Of a stretch of DNA of 24,878 nucleotides, positions 6,435 through 12,251 are shown piece by piece. The first letter of the stretch is position 1. Each line of letters begins with the position of its first letter. The DNA is taken from the IMG/VR virus record IMGVR_UViG_3300017755_000098, positions 1-24,878 of that record; one strand, written 5' to 3'. This DNA is from a virus. Made by a program: the position numbers and the translations under genes. Below the pieces are notes generated by a model. That model did no database searches. It saw only the letters and a program-made list of their open reading frames with translations, and was not told where the DNA came from.

Positions 6435-7518
6435 TACAATAATAGTTGGTGCAGGTTTATCAGGTGCAACAATAGCAAGAAAATTAGCAGAAGATGGTAA
6501 TAAAGTTACAGTAATAGATAAAAGAGATCATTTAGGAGGTAATGTATATGATTATATAGATAAATTAACTGGAATTAGATTAAGTAAATATGGAGCACAT
6601 ATATTTCACACTAATTATGAAAATGTATGGGAATTTGTAAATAGATTTAGTAAATGGTTACCGTATGAACATAAAGTCTTATCTTATGTTAATAATAAAT
6701 TTGTACCAGTTCCTGTAAATATTACAACAGTAAATAAATTATTTAATTTATCTATAAAAACAAAAGTAGAAATGGATAACTGGCTCCAAAATAATCAAAT
6801 TATATCAAAGATAAATAATTCAAAAGATTCTGCACTAGCCAGAGTTGGTAAAGATTTATATAAATTGATGTTTGAAAATTACACAAAAAAACAATGGGAT
6901 TTATATCCTGAACAGTTAGAGCCATCAGTTTTACAAAGAATACCTGTGCGAAATAATTTTAACGAAAGATATTTTTCAGATAAATATGAAGCATTACCAG
7001 TTGATGGATATACAGTTTTTGTAAAAAATATATTAAATCATAAAAACATAACTTTAAAATTAAATGAACCCTATAATAAAAAAAAACATAAAGCAGATAA
7101 ATTAATTTTTACAGGTAAAATAGATTCTTTTTTTTCAAATAAATATGGTAAATTACAATATCGGTCTTTATATTTTAAATATAACACATATAAAATTAAA
7201 AACTATCAACCAACAGCAGTTGTGAATTACCCATCGCTTGAATATCCATATACACGAAAAATAGATTATAAAAAATTCTATAACACAGAATCAAACTACA
7301 GTGTAATTGCAGAAGAATTTAGCACAAATAAAGGTGAAGAATATTATCCAATACCAAACACAAAAAACAGACAAACATATTTGTTATATCAACAAGAAGC
7401 AAAAAAATATGAAAAACACGATATATTTTTTGTTGGAAGATTAGCAGAATATAAGTATTTTAATATGGATCAAGCAATTTACAGTGCATTGAAGTTATAT
7501 GAACAAATAAAAAAATGA
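6427..7518 (+). CDS. glf: UDP-galactopyranose mutase
   Basis: This 363-residue flavoenzyme converts UDP-galactopyranose to UDP-galactofuranose. The Rossmann FAD motif VGAGLSGATIA is at 7-17. Family blocks follow in order: HLGGNVYDY (35-43), KYGAHIFHT (54-62, with the conserved His), YTKKQWD (152-158), RIPVRNNFNERYF (171-183), YEALPVDGYT (187-196), YRSLYF (245-250), YTRKID (275-280) and GRLAEYKYFNMDQA (337-350). The substrate-contacting arginines (in RIPVR, YTRKID and GRLAEYKY) and the C-terminal FAD-binding MDQA segment are present, so it looks active and full length. I chose ATG 6427, which puts the FAD motif at the usual distance; a TTG ten codons earlier is unlikely. It overlaps the glycosyltransferase upstream and the small terminase downstream by 4 bases. 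In this context it probably supplies galactofuranose for that transferase. Confidence 0.95.
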   Translation: MFSTIIVGAGLSGATIARKLAEDGNKVTVIDKRDHLGGNVYDYIDKLTGIRLSKYGAHIFHTNYENVWEFVNRFSKWLPYEHKVLSYVNNKFVPVPVNITTVNKLFNLSIKTKVEMDNWLQNNQIISKINNSKDSALARVGKDLYKLMFENYTKKQWDLYPEQLEPSVLQRIPVRNNFNERYFSDKYEALPVDGYTVFVKNILNHKNITLKLNEPYNKKKHKADKLIFTGKIDSFFSNKYGKLQYRSLYFKYNTYKIKNYQPTAVVNYPSLEYPYTRKIDYKKFYNTESNYSVIAEEFSTNKGEEYYPIPNTKNRQTYLLYQQEAKKYEKHDIFFVGRLAEYKYFNMDQAIYSALKLYEQIKK

Positions 7519-7871
7519 ACAAAAGTGAACACATAAAAAAAGGATTAATCGAAGCGTTGGAAAAATCATTAGGAGTTGTAACTACTGCTTGTAAACAAGT
7601 TGGAATAGGTAGAACAACCTTTTATAATTATTATAATGAAGATAAAGAATTTGCAAAGAAAGTGGATGATATAGAAAATGTAGCGTTAGACTTTGCTGAA
7701 AGTCAACTACATAAACAAATACAAGATGGATCAACAGCAGCAACTATATTCTTATTAAAAACAAGAGGTAAAAAAAGAGGGTATGTTGAACGCCAAGAGA
7801 TTACAGGTGCAGATGGAATACCAACTGATGTTAAAATAGAAATATTAGATGCAAATAAAAGTACAAAGTAA
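7515..7871 (+). CDS. Terminase small subunit
   Basis: This 118-residue protein starts with a helix-turn-helix of the small-terminase type (LGVVTTACKQVGIGRTTFYN, 19-38). A helical middle is followed by STAATIFLLKTRGKKRGYVE (73-92), an arrangement common in TerS proteins whose C-terminus meets the large subunit. It would recognise the packaging start on phage DNA and assemble as a ring. It overlaps the mutase stop by 4 bases, and the large terminase starts 23 bases before its stop. The terminase is thus translated from the same message as the DNA-modification genes. A pac or cos site could not be identified from sequence alone. Confidence 0.85.
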   Translation: MNKSEHIKKGLIEALEKSLGVVTTACKQVGIGRTTFYNYYNEDKEFAKKVDDIENVALDFAESQLHKQIQDGSTAATIFLLKTRGKKRGYVERQEITGADGIPTDVKIEILDANKSTK

Positions 7872-9006
7872 TGTTGTATTTAAACACCTTGTAAATAATG
7901 ATAAGAAAATTATAATTAATCAAGGGGGTACAAGAAGTGGGAAAACGTATAATATTCTTCTTTTTATTATCTTTTATTATTGTTTACGAAATAATAAGAA
8001 AATTATTACTATATGTCGTAAAACTTTTCCTGCACTTCGTGCAACTGTTCTTAGAGATTTTATAAGTATATTACGAAAGTATGACTTATATAAAGAAGAA
8101 TATCACAACAAATCAAGCTCTGAATATACTTTGTTTGGTAATCTTATTGAGTTTATTAGTTTGGATCAGCCTGTTAAAGTTAGAGGAAGAAAACGAGAAC
8201 TATTATTTATTAACGAAGCAAATGAATTATACTTCGAGGACTGGCAGCAGTTATTATTTAGAACAAGTGAAAAAATAATACTAGACTACAACCCTAGTGA
8301 AGAATACCATTGGATATACGATAAGATAATACCAAGAGAAGATGCAAGTTTTTTAAAAACAAATTATTTAGATAATCCTTTTTTAGAAAAAACATTAGTA
8401 GATGAAATAGAAAGACTTAAATATACTGATGAACAATACTGGCAAATTTATGGGTTAGGAGAAAAAGGAATAAGCAAAGCTATTATATTTAATTATTATG
8501 AATATAATATACTACCAAGTCAAGCTGAATTTATTGCTATGGGTATGGACTTTGGCTTTACAAACGATCCAACAAGTTTAGTAGGTGTGTGGATTAATGG
8601 TTTAGATTTATATATAAAAGAATATCTATATAGAAATATGATGACGACAAATGATATACATAATAAATTTAAAGAAGTAGTTACAAATCAAGTTATTTAT
8701 GCCGATAGTAGTGAGCCAAGAACAATAGAAGAATTAAGAAGAATGGGCTGGAGAATAAGGGCAAGTTTAAAAGGTAGAGATTCTGTTAATGCTGGTATTG
8801 ATTTATTAAAAAGATATAAAATACATATACATAAAGATAGTGTTAATGCAATACAAGAGTTTAGAAATTATAAATGGAAAGAAGATCGCACAGGTAAATT
8901 AACCAATATCCCTGAAGATAAGCATAATCATATTACTGATGCAGTCAGGTATGCTACTTATTCAATATTAAGTAAACCTAACTTTGGTAAGTATGCTATT
9001 AGATAA
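7849..9006 (+). CDS. Terminase large subunit (ATPase and nuclease)
   Basis: This 385-residue packaging motor has both domains. The ATPase has a Walker A motif QGGTRSGKT (25-33) and a Walker B LLFINEANEL with catalytic Glu123. The coupling-like motif LDYNPSEEYHW (145-155) is of the Terminase_3/pBSX type. The RNase H-like nuclease carries the expected acidic residues in MDFGFTNDP (Asp234), YADSSEP (Asp286) and HITDAVRYA (Asp364). The protein would cut concatemers and drive DNA into the prohead through the portal. The length is at the short end for TerL but all motifs are present. It is followed by a small gap with a new promoter, so it is likely the last gene of the early or middle transcript. 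The portal is about 13 kb away, which is unusual. Confidence 0.95.
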   Translation: MQIKVQSNVVFKHLVNNDKKIIINQGGTRSGKTYNILLFIIFYYCLRNNKKIITICRKTFPALRATVLRDFISILRKYDLYKEEYHNKSSSEYTLFGNLIEFISLDQPVKVRGRKRELLFINEANELYFEDWQQLLFRTSEKIILDYNPSEEYHWIYDKIIPREDASFLKTNYLDNPFLEKTLVDEIERLKYTDEQYWQIYGLGEKGISKAIIFNYYEYNILPSQAEFIAMGMDFGFTNDPTSLVGVWINGLDLYIKEYLYRNMMTTNDIHNKFKEVVTNQVIYADSSEPRTIEELRRMGWRIRASLKGRDSVNAGIDLLKRYKIHIHKDSVNAIQEFRNYKWKEDRTGKLTNIPEDKHNHITDAVRYATYSILSKPNFGKYAIR

Positions 9007-9011
9007 TATCA

Positions 9012-9048
9012 ATTATTTTTATTATATTTAATATAAATAAATATAAAT
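9012..9048 (+). promoter_or_regulatory. Bacteroidetes-type promoter (repeat copy A)
   Basis: TATATTTA at 9023-9030 (seven of eight matches to TAnnTTTG) is preceded by TTTTTAT and followed by an A/T leader ending at the ATG 9049. The stretch nearly repeats the element at 9274-9307, differing by only a few bases, which supports a shared function. Confidence 0.5.
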
Positions 9049-9255
9049 ATGCAAAACTTAGTACAAATCCAATTAACAGAAGATCAAAAAGAGATCGTAG
9101 AACACGAGTTTAGAATGAGGCGAATACTAGAGCCCAATTTTAAAAGACAATACTCTAAAAGGCTTTGGAATGAGCTTAGATCAGATATTTTTATTACTTA
9201 TGAAGATGGAGAGCTTATAAAAGCTGAAACTGACCCAAAGCCAGTAATTAGATAG
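9049..9255 (+). CDS. 68-residue protein of unknown function
   Basis: A small hydrophilic protein, Arg/Glu rich. It has a predicted helical N-terminal half (LTEDQKEIVEHEFRMRRIL) and a likely strand FITYEDGELIKAE near the C-terminus. There is no signal peptide or membrane segment, and I do not recognise it. It is a single gene with its own TAnnTTTG-like promoter, separated by 52 bases and a second promoter from the next gene. First genes of small-ORF islands after strong early promoters are often host-takeover or anti-defence proteins, but nothing in this sequence shows that. Confidence 0.6.
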   Translation: MQNLVQIQLTEDQKEIVEHEFRMRRILEPNFKRQYSKRLWNELRSDIFITYEDGELIKAETDPKPVIR

Positions 9256-9256
9256 A

Positions 9257-9307
9257 TTTTGATTTCTTATTAATTTTTATTATATTTGTATTAAATAAAT
9301 ATAAATT
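9257..9307 (+). promoter_or_regulatory. Bacteroidetes-type promoter with -33 and -7 boxes (repeat copy B)
   Basis: This is the best promoter match in the window. TTTTG at 9257-9261 (the -33 TTTG) is separated by 19 bases from TATATTTG at 9281-9288, an exact TAnnTTTG. An A/T leader follows to the ATG at 9308. It drives the cluster 9308-10362. Confidence 0.7.
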
Positions 9308-9589
9308 ATGAACAATCCATTTGAAATTATCGGTTATTCTATTGACTACTACATTCGTGGTAAATATATAGGATCAATAAAAAATGATAAACCTGACAGA
9401 GATGTTATGGGTTATCACGGAAGAAAAACATTTAAACTTTTATCAGATATTATATTAAAGAAGAAAAAATATAAAATCGGTACAGAAGTTACTACTGAAT
9501 GTATTGTATTGTGTGGTAAATATATCGGCACACAAGAAGAAAAAATTAATGCAATGATAAACTCAAGAATAGGATATGAAAAGGTATAG
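9308..9589 (+). CDS. 93-residue protein of unknown function
   Basis: This is a basic protein (many Lys) with alternating likely strands and helices: YSIDYYIRGKYIGSIKND, a lysine-rich middle LLSDIILKKKKYKIG, and ECIVLCGKYIGTQEEK near the end. The GKYIG motif occurs twice (residues 18-22 and 70-74), hinting at an internal duplication or a pseudo-symmetric fold. No known domain is recognised. It is the first gene of the island's main transcript and overlaps the next gene by 14 bases. Confidence 0.6.
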   Translation: MNNPFEIIGYSIDYYIRGKYIGSIKNDKPDRDVMGYHGRKTFKLLSDIILKKKKYKIGTEVTTECIVLCGKYIGTQEEKINAMINSRIGYEKV

Positions 9590-9926
9590 TTATAATAACG
9601 AAAAAATAAAAGTTGGCGATATATTTTATAGGTCTTGGGGTTACGAACAAACAAATATAGATTACTATATTGTTACTAAAAAAATAGGTAAATCAAGTGC
9701 TAAATTTAAATGGCTTGAAAATAAAAAAGTAGATGAAAAAAGCACACCTTATCACGATGCAGTTGTACCATATATCGCATCTGTAAATACAGGTAAAGAA
9801 TTTCTTTGCAGAATAAAATACTATAAAGATTCAAATGATCCTAGTATAAATATAAATTCATATAGTAATGCTTATTTATGGGATGGTAAAGAAAAAATGC
9901 AAACTAATCCTTATTATGGACATTAA
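9576..9926 (+). CDS. Conserved-looking phage protein with WGYxQTNxxYY motif
   Basis: This 116-residue protein begins with KVGDIFYRSWGYEQTNIDYY (12-31) followed by IVTKKIGKSSAKFKWLE. The VGDIxxxSWGYxQTNxDFY pattern is one I remember from hypothetical proteins in many unrelated phages and some plasmids, where it forms a small beta-rich protein of unknown role. The C-terminal part has further strands (GKEFLCRIKYYK and NAYLWDGKEKM). No catalytic residues stand out. It overlaps the neighbours by 14 and 11 bases. Its spread across phages would make it a candidate host-interaction protein, but the function is not known. Confidence 0.65.
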   Translation: MKRYSYNNEKIKVGDIFYRSWGYEQTNIDYYIVTKKIGKSSAKFKWLENKKVDEKSTPYHDAVVPYIASVNTGKEFLCRIKYYKDSNDPSININSYSNAYLWDGKEKMQTNPYYGH

Positions 9927-10131
9927 AGAATTATCGCAAATATATAATAAATTATCAAACGAAGATTTAATAAATATATTCGAGATGTCTAGTGATAGAA
10001 TTTTTGTTTGGAATCCACACGATAAAACTTGTTATGATTTAGATAATGATGTACCTTTTTGTTTTAATGGTCCACGTATACAAATTAATATTGAGGATAT
10101 ATTTCTTAAACCAATGGTAACAAAAGAATGA
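9916..10131 (+). CDS. 71-residue acidic protein of unknown function
   Basis: Starting at the ATG at 9916 (MDIKELSQIYNKLSNEDLIN) gives a 71-residue, mostly acidic protein. The upstream in-frame ATG at 9868 would add 16 residues lying wholly within the previous gene and is less likely. The N-terminal 25 residues look like an amphipathic helix, then strands around FVWNPHDKTCYDLDN and IQINIEDIF. It overlaps the preceding gene by 11 bases and the following by 4. No family was recognised. Confidence 0.55.
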   Translation: MDIKELSQIYNKLSNEDLINIFEMSSDRIFVWNPHDKTCYDLDNDVPFCFNGPRIQINIEDIFLKPMVTKE

Positions 10132-10295
10132 GAGTATTAGGTTGGATATTAAAAAAGTTTTTCGGATCAAAAGAAGAACACTATTGGTTAGCGATACCAA
10201 AATATGTAGATAGCGAAAAGGAAAAAAAAGAAATGATACAGAAATATAAAAAGTTTATTAACGAAAATATAATAATAAAAAATGAAGAATATTAA
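10128..10295 (+). CDS. 55-residue basic protein
   Basis: A short gene linked to the previous one by an ATGA overlap and reading to a TAA ending at 10295. It has an N-terminal amphipathic or hydrophobic patch (MRVLGWILKKFFGSKEEHYW). A long charged helix rich in Lys and Glu follows (SEKEKKEMIQKYKKFINENI). The N-terminus could associate with the membrane face. No family was recognised. Support comes from the exact overlap geometry shared with its neighbours. Confidence 0.5.
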   Translation: MRVLGWILKKFFGSKEEHYWLAIPKYVDSEKEKKEMIQKYKKFINENIIIKNEEY

Positions 10296-10362
10296 ATTTT
10301 TATTACAAGCGACATTACTTTGGTTAATGTTTTTTGTAGGTGTATACATACAATTAACATAG
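10282..10362 (+). CDS. 26-residue single-pass membrane micropeptide
   Basis: A tiny gene overlaps the previous stop by 14 bases and ends with TAG at 10362. After a basic start (MKNIK) the peptide is nearly all hydrophobic (FLLQATLLWLMFFVGVYIQL), enough for one membrane-spanning helix with the basic end inside. It is the last gene before the terminator at 10418. Candidates are a small membrane effector, a superinfection-exclusion peptide or a lysis-related peptide. Whether it is translated cannot be settled from the sequence. Confidence 0.4.
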   Translation: MKNIKFLLQATLLWLMFFVGVYIQLT

Positions 10363-10417
10363 CGTAGTTTTTCATAGATTTATTATTTTCATATATTTCT
10401 ATGTTAGTTGTTTGATA

Positions 10418-10447
10418 GGTAGTCAGAAATGGCTACCTTTTTTTTTT
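10418..10447 (+). terminator. Intrinsic terminator closing the small-gene island
   Basis: GGTAGTC (10418-10424) pairs with GGCTACC (10431-10437) through seven base pairs including one G-T, around the loop AGAAAT. Ten T residues follow (10438-10447). It separates the small-gene island from the late virion block. A weaker inverted repeat, CATAGA (10373-10378) and TCTATG (10398-10403), lies upstream in the same intergenic stretch. Confidence 0.9.
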
Positions 10448-10455
10448 AAAATATA

Positions 10456-10477
10456 TTAATTAAATTGTTATATAATT
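10456..10477 (+). promoter_or_regulatory. Candidate late promoter, TTGTTA-N7-ATG element 1
   Basis: TTAATTAAA (10456-10464) is followed by TTGTTA (10465-10470), seven bases (TATAATT) and the ATG at 10478. The same TTGTTA/ATGTTA to ATG spacing recurs before 17926, 19338 and 21944. It stands directly after the terminator, where a new transcript must begin. Confidence 0.6.
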
Positions 10478-11131
10478 ATGAGAATTAAAATAAGTGTGCC
10501 TGATACTTTAAGTGATATTACTTTAGGACAGTATCAAAGATTCTTAAAAATACAAGAAACAGAAAAAGATCAACTTGTATTAGGATCAAAAATGATTGAG
10601 ATATTTTGTAATGTACCCTATGGTAATATGATAGAATATCGTATGTCGCATATTAATAGAATATCTAAAAAGATAACAGATATTTTTCAAGAAGAAACAC
10701 CTAATTTAATAAGACACTTTAAAGCTGATAAAATAGAATTTGGTTTTATACCGAATTTAGATGAGATGACTTTTGGCGAATATGTTGATTTAGATACTTA
10801 TTTTAAAGACTGGGATAATATGCATTTAGCTATGTCAGTTTTATATAGACCTGTTATACAAAAATATAATGATAGATATATAATAGAAAAATATAAAGCA
10901 GATAATAAAATAGATTTAAAGCAAATGCCACTCGATGTGTGTTTTTCTTCCATTGTTTTTTTTTACAATTTAGGGAACGACTTGAGCAAGACTATGCTGG
11001 ATTATTTGAAACCACAGGAGAGGGCGACCTTACTGCAGTCTCAAATTTTGGAACAAAGTGGGGATGGTATCAATCAATTTATGCACTCGCTAAAGGAGAT
11101 ATTACAAGATACAAAGATATCACTAAACTAA
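10478..11131 (+). CDS. Tail assembly chaperone, short (zero-frame) product
   Basis: This is a 217-residue protein. MRIKISVPDTLSDITLGQYQ at the start and the helical body (ITDIFQEETPNLIRHFKADK, then FGFIPNLDEMTFGEYVDLDT) fit the G-like tail assembly chaperones that coat the tape measure before tube assembly. The reading frame runs over a T9 run at 10956-10964 where a -1 shift would produce a longer form. Unlike lambda gpG, the zero frame continues for about 56 codons past the slip (NLGNDLSKTMLDYLK, then EQSGDGINQFMHSLKEIL) instead of stopping at once. The gene follows a terminator and a candidate late promoter, so it opens the virion operon. Confidence 0.75.
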   Translation: MRIKISVPDTLSDITLGQYQRFLKIQETEKDQLVLGSKMIEIFCNVPYGNMIEYRMSHINRISKKITDIFQEETPNLIRHFKADKIEFGFIPNLDEMTFGEYVDLDTYFKDWDNMHLAMSVLYRPVIQKYNDRYIIEKYKADNKIDLKQMPLDVCFSSIVFFYNLGNDLSKTMLDYLKPQERATLLQSQILEQSGDGINQFMHSLKEILQDTKISLN

Positions 11132-11217
11132 ATATGCACGAATGTTTATATGCTTTAGAATTTATAAAAGAGAAAAACGAATTAGAACAGAATCAAATAA
11201 AAAATAATTTAAAATGA
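10478..11217 (+). CDS. Tail assembly chaperone, -1 frameshift fusion product
   Basis: Reading the zero frame to 10963 and then restarting at 10963 in the -1 frame gives a 246-residue GT-like protein. The shifted part reads LQFRERLEQDYAGLFE and then NFGTKWGWYQSIYALAKGDI, followed by TKLNMHECLYALEF. The KWGWY...IYxLAxGD...VxxLxxxxCLxxL pattern is one I associate with T-domains or stand-alone proteins encoded beside tail chaperones. The slip site is TTTTTTT at 10957-10963, positioned as X-XXY-YYZ in the zero frame. Independent initiation at a GTG (10939) is less likely because it would begin with a Phe/Cys-rich segment. Transcriptional slippage on the T9 run could give the same protein. The fusion end overlaps the next ATG by 4 bases. 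Confidence 0.65.
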
Positions 11218-11684
11218 GCAACATAGGTGTTAGAGGTTTTTATTTAATAACGACAACTATAAAAGATAATTTACTAAATGATGAAAATGTGAATACTGTT
11301 ACAACAGGAGATATTACAAAAATAGATTTAGCAAAACAAACTATATTCCCATTAAGCCATATAATTGTAAATAGTGTTTCACAAGAGCCACAAGTTTTAC
11401 GATTTAATATAAGTGTAATTTGTATGGATATAGTAGATCAAAGTAAAGATGAGGTTACTGATATATTTTTTGGTAATAACAATGAACACGATATTTTAAA
11501 CACTCAATTAGCAGTAGTAAATAAATTAATAGAATTATTAAGAAGTGGAACATTATACACAAATCAATATCAGTTAGATGGTGTTGTAAGTTGTGAGCCA
11601 TTTTTTGACAGATTTGAAAATGAGGTTGCTGGGTGGGTAGCTACTATGGATATTTTAATAGGTAATGATATAAATATTTGTTAA
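11214..11684 (+). CDS. Predicted tail terminator/completion protein
   Basis: This 156-residue protein begins with a helical or strand region (FYLITTTIKDNLLND). It continues with LSHIIVNSVSQEPQVLRFNI and SVICMDIVDQS, then LNTQLAVVNKLIELLRSG and a strand-rich end (VAGWVATMDILIGNDINIC). That layout (helix, paired strands, helix, closing strands describing conversion to an array-type measurement region) is like small tail-terminator or neck proteins next to the gp10-like protein in siphophages. The assignment rests mostly on position between chaperones and a gp10-like gene and on resemblance to hypothetical proteins of Bacteroidetes phages. The ATG overlaps the chaperone stop by 4 bases. Confidence 0.5.
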   Translation: MSNIGVRGFYLITTTIKDNLLNDENVNTVTTGDITKIDLAKQTIFPLSHIIVNSVSQEPQVLRFNISVICMDIVDQSKDEVTDIFFGNNNEHDILNTQLAVVNKLIELLRSGTLYTNQYQLDGVVSCEPFFDRFENEVAGWVATMDILIGNDINIC

Positions 11685-12250
11685 TGAATTTAAGAAACGT
11701 TACAGAAGTGATACAAGAGTTTGCAAGTAAAGTAGTTTATGAAGCAAAGTTTAATGCACAAAAACAAGCAGTAAGTGGTAGATTATTAAATAGTATAAGT
11801 TTTACAAAAAAGATTAGTGAAAGACAAAGTCTAATAAGTTTTTTTATGGAGGGCTATGGAAAATATCAAGACTTAGGTATTAAAGGAACAAAGTCAGGTG
11901 AAAGTGTTGGTAAAAAATATTATGGTAGTAGTTTTCCTGAATATAAATATACAACTAAAATGCCACCACCATCAGCTTTCGATCAATGGGTAATAAGAAA
12001 AGGTAGTTTTAATAAAACAATAAGAGATGTTAAAGGAAGATTTAAAAGAAGAAGTGTTGATAGTGTGGGCTTTCAAAAATCATTAACGTTTTTAATAGCA
12101 AGATCAATATTTGGAAAAGGAATTAAACCGACATTATTTTTTACAAAACCATTTACAAAATACTTTAAAGAGTTGCCTGAGCAAATTGCAGTAGCATATG
12201 GAGAAGATTTTGATACAGCTTTACAACTAATATTCGATAAACAAAAATAA
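11684..12250 (+). CDS. HK97 gp10-like head-tail/tail completion protein
   Basis: This 188-residue protein starts at the ATG sharing one base with the previous TAA (a TTG two codons earlier is possible). Features of gp10-type proteins are an N-terminal helix (NVTEVIQEFASKVVYEAK), then SGRLLNSISFTK and the characteristic YGKYQDLGIKGTK motif. Further on are PPPSAFDQWVIRKG and SLTFLIARSIFGKGIKPTLF, then FTKPF. The XSGxLxxSI...YxxxxExG...P-rich...Fxxxx order is typical. These proteins join the head connector to the tail tube. Its neighbours are the presumed terminator and large tail proteins. Confidence is moderate to good on pattern. Confidence 0.65.
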   Translation: MNLRNVTEVIQEFASKVVYEAKFNAQKQAVSGRLLNSISFTKKISERQSLISFFMEGYGKYQDLGIKGTKSGESVGKKYYGSSFPEYKYTTKMPPPSAFDQWVIRKGSFNKTIRDVKGRFKRRSVDSVGFQKSLTFLIARSIFGKGIKPTLFFTKPFTKYFKELPEQIAVAYGEDFDTALQLIFDKQK

Positions 12251-12251
12251 A

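Noticed and set aside
8081-8278. Second + strand frame inside the large terminase gene
   Set aside because: It is contained in the ATPase domain of TerL, which has all its motifs in the main frame. The translation has no recognisable features.
10939-11217. Independent GTG-started protein for the shifted tail-chaperone frame
   Set aside because: The first residues would be a Phe/Cys-rich artefact of the T-run region. The T9 slip site explains the frame as a fusion, although separate initiation is not excluded.
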